From Thermoflexales bacterium (GTDB lineage: Bacteria > Chloroflexota > Anaerolineae > Fen-1058), in contig JAUQXD010001153.1 in the NCBI GenBank assembly GCA_030834835.1, positions 1 through 5,546 of the forward strand: a stretch of DNA of 5,546 bases, read 5' to 3'. The notes beneath the pieces were generated by a model that worked only from the letters and a program-made list of their open reading frames with translations, was not told the origin of the DNA and did not search any database. Shown one piece after another: positions 1 through 4,136 of this stretch (its first letter is position 1; the number at the start of each line of letters is the position of its first letter). The position numbers were made by a program, and so were the translations under genes.

Positions 1-307
1 AGAAATTCAAATTGTCGCGCGCCGAGAGCGTGGGATACAGTGCCAGGTCTTGCGGCACCAGACCGATGTGGCGTTTTACGTCGGCCGCTTGCCTGACCAG
101 ATCAAACCCAGCGACGGTGGCCGCGCCGCTGGTAGGCGCCAGCAGGCTCGACAGCATGGCGATGGTCGTGGTCTTGCCCGCGCCGTTTGGCCCCAGAAAG
201 CCGAAGATTTCGCCCTGCCTGATGGCAAAACTCACGCCGCGTACGGCGGGTTCGGCTGCGCCCGGATACTTCTTAACGAGGTCGGTTACTTCAACGATGT
301 TGGTCAT
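1..307 (-). CDS. ABC transporter ATP-binding protein, N-terminal part (runs off window)
   Basis: Partial gene: the first 102 codons are present and the rest lies beyond base 1. The product begins MTNIVEVTDLVKKYPG and is the nucleotide-binding subunit of an ABC transporter, which would hydrolyse ATP on the cytoplasmic face for a membrane permease. Seen directly: Walker A GPNGAGKTTT at residues 39-48, and a Q-loop in the stretch GLVPQDLALYPTLSARDNL with Gln at about 86. The Walker A context (GEIFGFLGPNGAGKTT) and the VPQDLALYPTLSARDNL segment are typical of the DrrA/CcmA-like class that pairs with ABC-2 type permeases (family knowledge). The signature motif, Walker B and H-loop are outside the window. 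The ATG at 307 is preceded by AAGGAG four bases upstream, which fixes the start. The leader is unusual: a large hairpin at 322-384 and a promoter-like module at 386-446. The substrate cannot be told; drug or peptide export or envelope-stress relief is plausible from the neighbouring LiaRS-like genes. Confidence 0.93.
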   Translation of the reverse strand, partial: MTNIVEVTDLVKKYPGAAEPAVRGVSFAIRQGEIFGFLGPNGAGKTTTIAMLSSLLAPTSGAATVAGFDLVRQAADVKRHIGLVPQDLALYPTLSARDNLNF

Positions 308-311
308 GGGA

Positions 312-317
312 CTCCTT
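312..317 (-). promoter_or_regulatory. Ribosome binding site of the ABC ATPase gene
   Basis: The minus strand reads AAGGAG TCCC ATG, a strong Shine-Dalgarno match with a short four-base spacer to the ATG at 305-307. It lies only four bases from the foot of the 322-384 hairpin, so the folding of that hairpin could affect ribosome access (inference). Confidence 0.75.
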
Positions 318-321
318 TGGA

Positions 322-384
322 AACCTGTCAGGTGGGGCACGTGATTCAGGCTGCTCGACGACTTGATGCCCCACCTGACAGGTT
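322..384. repeat. Perfect inverted repeat, 18-bp arms, in the leader of the ABC gene
   Basis: The arms at 322-339 (aacctgtcaggtggggca) and 367-384 (tgccccacctgacaggtt) are exact reverse complements, separated by 27 bases. Each arm contains a smaller near-palindrome, ACCTG-T-CAGGT, so each arm is symmetric within itself as well as with its partner. There is no T-run on either side, so it is not an intrinsic terminator. It sits immediately upstream of the Shine-Dalgarno site of the ABC gene and downstream of a candidate promoter, so it would fill most of the 5' leader. It could be an RNA control element, a binding site for a dimeric protein, or a small interspersed repeat (REP- or MITE-like); the sequence alone does not decide. 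Confidence 0.9.
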
Positions 385-385
385 G

Positions 386-446
386 TTCATTTGCGCTCAG
401 TTTATCAAAAACCAATCGGGCTGTGACGTGCCGATCGGGCTATTAC
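386..446 (-). promoter_or_regulatory. Promoter/operator-like module, copy 1 (upstream of ABC gene)
   Basis: This 61-base stretch aligns with 1133-1195 over its whole length; I judge about three quarters identity by eye. On the minus strand it holds a -35-like GTCACA (422-427), a 17-base spacer and a -10-like TAAACT (399-404), predicting a start near 392. A dyad surrounds the -35: CCGATCGG at 431-438 and CCAATCGG at 412-419, which form an 8-bp stem with one G-T pair on the minus strand. The shared blocks between copies are AATAG, CGGCAC, TCACA, TTTTG and CGCAAAT. The hexamers alone are weak; the duplication with conserved spacing in front of two different genes is the real support. Confidence 0.5.
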
Positions 447-465
447 GGGGCACATTCGCGCGATA

Positions 466-477
466 GGCCGATCGGCC
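466..477. repeat. 12-bp perfect palindrome GGCCGATCGGCC
   Basis: This is an exact 12-base palindrome centred on CGATCG, between the promoter module copy 1 and the 476-517 hairpin. Its core CCGATCGG is the same as a half-site of the neighbouring module, so it could be an extra binding site. Because CGATCG is common throughout the window, chance is not excluded. Confidence 0.5.
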
Positions 478-517
478 CCCTCTCCTGAGAATCGTTTTTC
501 ATTCTCAGGAGAGGGGG
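476..517. repeat. Perfect inverted repeat, 17-bp stem and 8-base loop
   Basis: The arms at 476-492 (ccccctctcctgagaat) and 501-517 (attctcaggagaggggg) are exact reverse complements around the loop CGTTTTTC. The stem is very stable, but neither side is followed by a T-run, so it is not a standard intrinsic terminator. It lies 47 bases beyond the true terminator of the LiaI/LiaF-like gene and before the promoter module of the ABC gene. It may be a backup termination or mRNA-end-protecting structure, or an interspersed palindromic element. Confidence 0.85.
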
Positions 518-563
518 AGGGGTCGAAGATGCCGCACGTTTCTGGCGGCGTGAGGCGTAACAC

Positions 564-591
564 AAAAAGGGCGAGCATCTCGCTCGCCCTT
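564..591 (-). terminator. Intrinsic terminator of the LiaI/LiaF-like gene
   Basis: The minus-strand RNA reads AAGGGCGAGC, loop GAGAT, GCTCGCCCTT, then continues the T-run (TTTTTGTGTT). This is a perfect 10-bp GC-rich stem with a 5-base loop and a U-tract. It begins 24 bases after the TAG stop at 616-618, and so separates the LiaI/LiaF-like gene from the ABC gene. Confidence 0.9.
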
Positions 592-615
592 CTCGAATCC
601 GGCAAGTTGAACGGC

Positions 616-1110
616 CTACCGGCGCTGCACCAGCATCAGCAAACCGCCCAGAATCAGGAAGACCGGCCAGACCTGGCCCAGGAAGGCCACGACGTTGACG
701 GCCGAGCCGCCGATGAGGAGCGCGCCGCCAATCAGGCCGATGATGGTGGCCGGGAACAGCGCCCAGACCTGCGTCTGCCTGGTAAAGATGGAAGACAGTA
801 CCGTGATGAGCGCGAAGCCGCCCGCCAGCGAGACCAGGAATAGCCCGCCGCGCGCCGGTTCCGCCAGGCCCCAGAACACATTATCGGTCAGGAACGAGCC
901 GACGCCGATGCCCATGAGAATGCCGCCTGGCACCATCAGGCCGGGGTTGCGCTGCGCGATCGAGGCCAGGATGAAGATGCCGCCCAACATCGGCAGGAAC
1001 AGGTGATCGACGCGGATGATTTGACCGGCCAACAGCAGCAGGCCGACGGCGATGAGCAAGATCCCGCCCGTGGCGCGATTGCGGGTTTCAGTGGTAGCAG
1101 TGGTGGTCAT
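616..1110 (-). CDS. LiaI/LiaF-like multi-pass membrane protein (DUF5668-like)
   Basis: Encodes 164 residues, almost entirely hydrophobic after a polar N-terminus (MTTTATTETRNRATGG). I see about six membrane segments near residues 14-32, 35-51, 57-72, 87-108, 116-136 and 147-162, then a basic C-terminal end QRR. The repeated glycine-rich pattern GGILLIAVGLLLLAGQ and the late block VWPVFLILGGLLMLVQRR are what I recognise from the LiaI/LiaF-like transmembrane region; LiaF-type proteins act with LiaRS kinases in envelope-stress sensing in Firmicutes. It lacks the soluble C-terminal domain of a full LiaF, so direct inhibition of the kinase is not implied. The start at 1110 is chosen because GGAGGA lies six bases upstream; an earlier in-frame ATG at 1152 overlaps the -10 box and has no such site. 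It is downstream of the response regulator and has its own promoter module and terminator, so it may be a target of that system (inference). Confidence 0.85.
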   Translation of the reverse strand: MTTTATTETRNRATGGILLIAVGLLLLAGQIIRVDHLFLPMLGGIFILASIAQRNPGLMVPGGILMGIGVGSFLTDNVFWGLAEPARGGLFLVSLAGGFALITVLSSIFTRQTQVWALFPATIIGLIGGALLIGGSAVNVVAFLGQVWPVFLILGGLLMLVQRR

Positions 1111-1116
1111 GATGCT

Positions 1117-1122
1117 TCCTCC
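1117..1122 (-). promoter_or_regulatory. Ribosome binding site deciding the start of the LiaI/LiaF-like gene
   Basis: The minus strand reads GGAGGA, then six bases, then ATG at 1110. It is a near-perfect Shine-Dalgarno site and favours this start over the in-frame ATG 42 bases further upstream. Confidence 0.8.
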
Positions 1123-1132
1123 AGGGAATGTT

Positions 1133-1195
1133 TTCAGATTTGCGTCCATCATAACAAAATCCGACCGGCATGTGATGTGCCGGTCGGACTATTGC
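1133..1195 (-). promoter_or_regulatory. Promoter/operator-like module, copy 2 (upstream of LiaI/LiaF-like gene)
   Basis: The minus strand has a -10-like TATGAT (1148-1153), a 17-base spacer and a -35-like ATCACA (1171-1176), predicting a start near 1141 and a leader of about 30 bases before the ATG at 1110. A perfect 10-bp dyad, CCGACCGGCA (1161-1170) and TGCCGGTCGG (1178-1187) with a 7-base centre, places the -35 hexamer exactly between its arms, which looks like an operator. The same arrangement with the same spacing occurs at 386-446. The dyad plus TTTTG downstream could also be read as a weak terminator for the response regulator gene, but the TATGAT and the duplication favour a promoter. 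Confidence 0.55.
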
Positions 1196-1231
1196 GAGTC
1201 ATATCTTGGGCGTAGGTCTAAAGTCGGAACT

Positions 1232-1267
1232 CCCTTCCCCTGTCGCGCCTTTTCGACGGGGGAAGGG
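1232..1267. repeat. Imperfect inverted repeat downstream of the response regulator gene
   Basis: The arms at 1232-1245 and 1254-1267 form a 14-bp stem with one mismatch (a T-G pair on the plus strand) around the loop CGCCTTTT. It starts 14 bases past the stop codon of the response regulator gene. No U-run follows on the minus strand, so it is at best a weak or unconventional terminator or a 3'-end stabilising hairpin. The plus strand continues G-rich (GGGGCGGGGATGGGGG) into the gene end. Confidence 0.65.
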
Positions 1268-1280
1268 GCGGGGATGGGGG

Positions 1281-1928
1281 TTACACCAACCCCAACTCCT
1301 TCGCCCGTGCCACCGCCTGCGCCCGATCGCGCACCTCCAACTTGCTGAGGATGTTGCTGACGTGGTTTTTGGCCGTGCCTTCGGCGATGAATAATTTCTC
1401 GGCGATTTCTTTATTGCTCAAGCCCGCGGCGATCCATTTGAGGACTTCTATCTCTCGATCGGATAACTCACTCACGACAGTTGATTTCGGAGCAGGGGCG
1501 GGTGCTTGCGTAAACAAGTTCACCAACTTGCGCGCCATCTCCGGCCCGATCGGACTCTGCCCCTTCGCGGCCGATCGAATCGCTTCGGCCAATTGCTCCG
1601 ACGGCATGTCCTTGAGCAAGTACCCAATCGCGCCTGCGCGCAGGCCCGCCATCAAATACTCGTCGTCGCTGAAGGTGGTCAACATGATGATCTTGGTATC
1701 GGGCAGGACGGCTTTGATGGTCTGTGTCGCCGCGATGCCATCGACGCGCGGCATCTGGATGTCCATCAGGATCACGTCGGGTTTCAGGCGTTTCGCCAGA
1801 TCGATCGCCTCTTGTCCGTCGGCGGCCTGGCCCACAATCTCGATGTCGTCGGCCAGCGCCAGCAGCGTGGCTAAACCTTCACGCATCAAGCGCTGATCGT
1901 CGGCGAGCAGAACGGTGATGGGAGTCAT
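1281..1928 (-). CDS. NarL/LuxR-family response regulator (LiaR/DesR-like)
   Basis: Encodes 215 residues, the usual length for this family. An N-terminal receiver domain (about residues 3-120) has the acidic pair Asp10-Asp11, the phosphoacceptor Asp56 in DVILMDIQMP, Thr84 and Lys106 in GYLLKD, so all conserved receiver residues are present. A Pro/Ala-rich linker (about 141-150) joins it to a C-terminal LuxR-type helix-turn-helix at about 154-213, with LSDREIEVLKWIAAGLSNKE and the recognition-helix stretch EGTAKNHVSNILSKL. When phosphorylated by the adjacent kinase it should bind DNA and control transcription. The kinase gene lies 71 bases upstream on the same strand, so they are almost certainly one operon. 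The ATG at 1928 has only a weak purine-rich AAAGAA upstream. The dyads upstream of the two downstream genes are candidate targets, but nothing in the sequence proves this. Confidence 0.96.
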   Translation of the reverse strand: MTPITVLLADDQRLMREGLATLLALADDIEIVGQAADGQEAIDLAKRLKPDVILMDIQMPRVDGIAATQTIKAVLPDTKIIMLTTFSDDEYLMAGLRAGAIGYLLKDMPSEQLAEAIRSAAKGQSPIGPEMARKLVNLFTQAPAPAPKSTVVSELSDREIEVLKWIAAGLSNKEIAEKLFIAEGTAKNHVSNILSKLEVRDRAQAVARAKELGLV

Positions 1929-1942
1929 AGAATTCTTTATTC

Positions 1943-1998
1943 ACGAAGGCCACCAAGAAACACGAAGGACAACTTAGTGATCTTCGTGTTCTTCGTGG
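1943..1998. repeat. Inverted repeat of CACGAAG/CTTCGTG blocks between kinase and regulator
   Basis: The gap between the two genes carries CACGAAG at 1943 and 1961 and CTTCGTG at 1982 and 1991. The arms CCACCAAGAAACACGAAG (1950-1967) and CTTCGTGTTCTTCGTGG (1982-1998) are reverse complements apart from one mismatch and one extra base. The right arm ends one base before the kinase stop codon. No U-tract follows. Sequences of this CTTCGTG...CTTCGTGG kind are, from memory, a frequent interspersed intergenic element in several phyla; here it could tune the kinase-to-regulator ratio or simply be a repeat insertion. Confidence 0.75.
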
Positions 1999-1999
1999 A

Positions 2000-3166
2000 T
2001 CAGTTTCCAATCGGCAGCATCACTTCGATCTGAAAGCCGCCGTCGGGATGATTGTCCGCGCTTACGGTTCCATTCAATGCGGCAGCGCGTTCGCGCAGGG
2101 CAGTTAAGCCAACGTTGTCTTCATCGTGCCGACGGCCCACGCCATTATCGCGGATGGACAACTGAACCTGAGTCGCCGCGTAGGCCAATCGGATGTGGGC
2201 GGAACTGGCGTGCGCGTGCTTGCGGATATTCGTCAACGCTTCCTGTGTCGCGCGATAGATCACCGTTTCCACTTCGGGCGTCAACGCGCGCAGCTGGCCG
2301 TTCTGCTCGAAGGTCACAATCAAGCCTGCTTCGCGCGCGGTCGCAGCCAGGCTTTGCAGCGCATCGGGCAGCGGCCGATCTTCGATCGGGGAGGGGCGCA
2401 GCGCCGCCACGGAGCGCCGCACTTCGGACAGCCCTTCGGACGCAAGTTCTTTGGCGCGCTTCGCGGCTTCCAGCGCCTTGTTCGGATTCGATTCGAGCAG
2501 TTTAGTGACCACTTCCAACTGCACGTTGATCACGGTGAGATAGTGCCCCAGACTGTCGTGCACTTCACGGGCGAGCCGGTTGCGTTCGCGCATCGTCGCC
2601 AGCTGCCCGACCTGAGCGGCGTATTCGGCCAGTTGCTGATGAGCGGCTTCCAATTGCTGTCGCGCCAGCCGTTCGTTTTCAGTGGCGCGCGTGAAGACGC
2701 TCATGAAGAGGAAACCCGCGCCCAGCCCCAGCAGAATCTGCATGCCCGCCGACACGCCCGCGCCGATGGTGAAAGCCAGCGACAGCACCCCCAGCAACAA
2801 CCCGTTGACCAGCGGAGACAGTCGGCGCGGCAAGCTGGTTTCGATGACGCTGACGGTGATAAACGACAACATCGTGGTGAGGAAGTAGTAATCGCTGATG
2901 ATCGTCAATCCGATCAAGAGCGCGGTCTGCACGAGCAGTGAGACAACCAGCCATTTGGCCGGGAGCGGATCGTAATGCGTGGTGCGGTTAAGGATCAGCA
3001 CAAACGCGCCGACGCCCAGCACGTACAACAGCCAGCGGCCGTCGCTCAGTTCCGGGGCTTGCACGATGAGGGTGACGATCGAGAAGGCCGCTACCGTCGC
3101 ATACATCGCGACATATTCGTTGAAAGTGGATTGGGTCGAGTTGGCGTGGGTGGGTTGAGCGGACAT
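2000..3166 (-). CDS. Sensor histidine kinase, DesK/LiaS type (HisKA_3), six TM segments
   Basis: Encodes 388 residues from the chosen ATG. The N-terminal half is an intramembrane sensor with about six hydrophobic segments (roughly residues 21-36, 45-59, 72-90, 93-108, 120-137 and 140-156) and no large extracellular domain. A coiled-coil-like stretch follows (about 161-194, ERLARQQLEAAHQQLAEYAA). The HisKA_3 dimerisation box has REVHDSLGHYL with the phosphorylated His at about 203. The HATPase region has the N-box QEALTNIRKHA (Asn about 313), the G1 box DNGVG (about 340-344) and NVGLTALRERAAALNG. It should autophosphorylate and pass phosphate to Asp56 of the downstream regulator. The start at 3166 is preferred to an in-frame ATG at 3244: MSAQPTHAN is a more natural beginning, GAGGA lies ten bases upstream, and the longer form would read through a -10-like box and a hairpin. 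Lack of a sensor domain suggests it senses a membrane state (family knowledge plus inference). Confidence 0.93.
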   Translation of the reverse strand: MSAQPTHANSTQSTFNEYVAMYATVAAFSIVTLIVQAPELSDGRWLLYVLGVGAFVLILNRTTHYDPLPAKWLVVSLLVQTALLIGLTIISDYYFLTTMLSFITVSVIETSLPRRLSPLVNGLLLGVLSLAFTIGAGVSAGMQILLGLGAGFLFMSVFTRATENERLARQQLEAAHQQLAEYAAQVGQLATMRERNRLAREVHDSLGHYLTVINVQLEVVTKLLESNPNKALEAAKRAKELASEGLSEVRRSVAALRPSPIEDRPLPDALQSLAATAREAGLIVTFEQNGQLRALTPEVETVIYRATQEALTNIRKHAHASSAHIRLAYAATQVQLSIRDNGVGRRHDEDNVGLTALRERAAALNGTVSADNHPDGGFQIEVMLPIGN

Positions 3167-3180
3167 GATCGGCTTTTCCT

Positions 3181-3213
3181 CGCAAGGCGCAGCCGCGCTG
3201 GCTGCGCCCTGCG
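3181..3213. repeat. Strong hairpin in the leader of the histidine kinase gene
   Basis: The arms at 3181-3194 and 3200-3213 pair over 14 bp around a 5-base loop (GCGCT); the inner 9 bp (ggcgcagcc/ggctgcgcc) are perfect and the single irregularity is a G-T pair on the minus strand. No U-run follows on either strand. It abuts the GAGGA ribosome binding site (3177-3181) and begins just downstream of a -10-like box, so it would form the very 5' end of the kinase mRNA. It could instead be the 3' hairpin of the glycosyltransferase transcript. Confidence 0.7.
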
Positions 3214-3214
3214 A

Positions 3215-3220
3215 AGTATA
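3215..3220 (-). promoter_or_regulatory. Candidate -10 box for the kinase-regulator operon
   Basis: The minus strand reads TATACT, five of six matches to TATAAT, in the gap between the glycosyltransferase stop and the kinase start. The best -35 candidate, TTGTTG with an 18-base spacer, is weak. A start near 3208 would fall inside the right arm of the 3181-3213 hairpin. Confidence 0.4.
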
Positions 3221-3255
3221 CCGCATCCGCCGTCGGTACAACAAATCCAGCGTGC

Positions 3256-4125
3256 TTACGGCTGTGACAGCGCTTGCGTGTCGTCAAGCGGCAATCGATC
3301 GATCAGCCGCCCGGTCTTGAACAGCGTCTGCCGCGTCCATTGTACGAGTTGCTCAGCGGGTGGTCGCGCATCGAAGCGCAGCATCTGATCGACGTGACCG
3401 GGATTGAGGCCGTAGGCCGCCAGCGCGACGGGATAATGCCGGGCCACGGCCCGGGCGATCTCGTAGCCTTCACGCGCATAAGCCCACATCGCTTTGAGCG
3501 GCTGCTCTTTGTCTGCCTTGACCGGATGAAACAGACCTTTTAACGGCAAACAGGCGATGCGTTGCTGCCGTTGTCGATAATGCAGGTTGATCAACGTCTC
3601 CACGCCAAAGCGCGAAGTGCGCAAGACATCCAGCAAAGGCAGGAGATCGGCGCGCCACACGGCCCGTTGACCGGACAACCAATGCAGGAAGGGCGTGTGC
3701 CGATCGGGATCATTGGTCAGGTCGTCACGCACCGGGTAGCCGATCACCATCTCGGCGGCGCGCGCCCACAAGGGGCTAAGGATTTGCGCGGCAAAGTCGG
3801 CGCTCCAGTTGTGCAGGTCGGCGTCGACGTAGAGCAGGCTGTCGCTGTGCGCCAACTCGGCGGCTTTGGCCATCGCATAGGCCTTACCGCGATTCTGCTC
3901 GAAACACAGGCCAATCACGCGCCCGGTCTGCGCGGCTTGCCGGATGATATCCGGCGTCGCATCGGCTGAACCGTCATCCACCACGATGATCTCGTCGATG
4001 AAGGGTGTCAGTCGCAGTGCTTCGATCACGCCGCCGATCGTTTTTGCTTCGTTGTAGGCACACACGATCGCGGTGCAGGTGGGCCGTGATTCAACTTGAG
4101 TCAGAGTCAGTTCCAAATCGTTCAT
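3256..4125 (-). CDS. Family 2 glycosyltransferase (GT-A fold)
   Basis: Encodes 289 residues. Seen: an N-terminal nucleotide-sugar domain with IVCAYNEAKTIGGVI (about 20-34), VVDDGSADAT (48-57), NRGKAYAMAKA (78-88) and the metal-binding DAD-type motif YVDADLHNW (99-107). A later GQRAVWRADLL stretch (152-162) with FGVETLINLHY (173-183) resembles the acceptor-side GxRA...(Y/F)GxE pattern of GT2 enzymes related to glucosyl-3-phosphoglycerate or polyprenyl-phosphate sugar synthases. It should transfer a sugar from a nucleotide donor; the acceptor is not evident. It has no clear membrane segment, so it is probably cytoplasmic or membrane-peripheral. The ATG at 4125 is chosen because TGAGG, overlapping the stop of the upstream gene, lies at a good distance; an ATG at 4131 is possible and one at 4212 would overlap the upstream gene by 76 bases. 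With 11 bases between stop and start, translational coupling to the Lnt-like gene is likely. Confidence 0.9.
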   Translation of the reverse strand: MNDLELTLTQVESRPTCTAIVCAYNEAKTIGGVIEALRLTPFIDEIIVVDDGSADATPDIIRQAAQTGRVIGLCFEQNRGKAYAMAKAAELAHSDSLLYVDADLHNWSADFAAQILSPLWARAAEMVIGYPVRDDLTNDPDRHTPFLHWLSGQRAVWRADLLPLLDVLRTSRFGVETLINLHYRQRQQRIACLPLKGLFHPVKADKEQPLKAMWAYAREGYEIARAVARHYPVALAAYGLNPGHVDQMLRFDARPPAEQLVQWTRQTLFKTGRLIDRLPLDDTQALSQP

Positions 4126-4136
4126 GATCATGGGCC

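Noticed and set aside
346..390. Fourteen-codon leader frame (MNNLSGGASSRRAA) in front of the ABC gene
   Set aside because: It has no convincing ribosome binding site and its codons just follow the hairpin arm; attenuation by a leader peptide is possible but unsupported.
308..563. CRISPR array or RNA gene in the repeat-rich gap
   Set aside because: The repeats are single inverted pairs with unrelated arms, not regularly spaced direct repeats, and no tRNA-like or other known RNA fold could be recognised.
405..605. Minus-strand open frame of 66 codons in the 308-563 gap
   Set aside because: It runs through the intrinsic terminator, the perfect hairpin and the promoter-like module, with no protein resemblance.
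1232..1267. Calling this hairpin an intrinsic terminator of the response regulator gene
   Set aside because: The stem is strong but no U-tract follows on the minus strand, so it is listed only as an inverted repeat.
1342..1896. Plus-strand open frame of 184 codons
   Set aside because: It is antisense to the response regulator gene, whose receiver and HTH motifs are complete and unambiguous.
2126..2941. Long open frame of 271 codons on the plus strand
   Set aside because: It lies fully antisense to the histidine kinase gene, has a composition rich in Arg, Gln and His typical of GC-rich shadow frames, and shows no family motif.
3167..3244. Longer N-terminus for the histidine kinase starting at 3244
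   Set aside because: The added 26 residues are translated from the hairpin and the -10-like box and look non-family; the ATG at 3166 has a GAGGA site.
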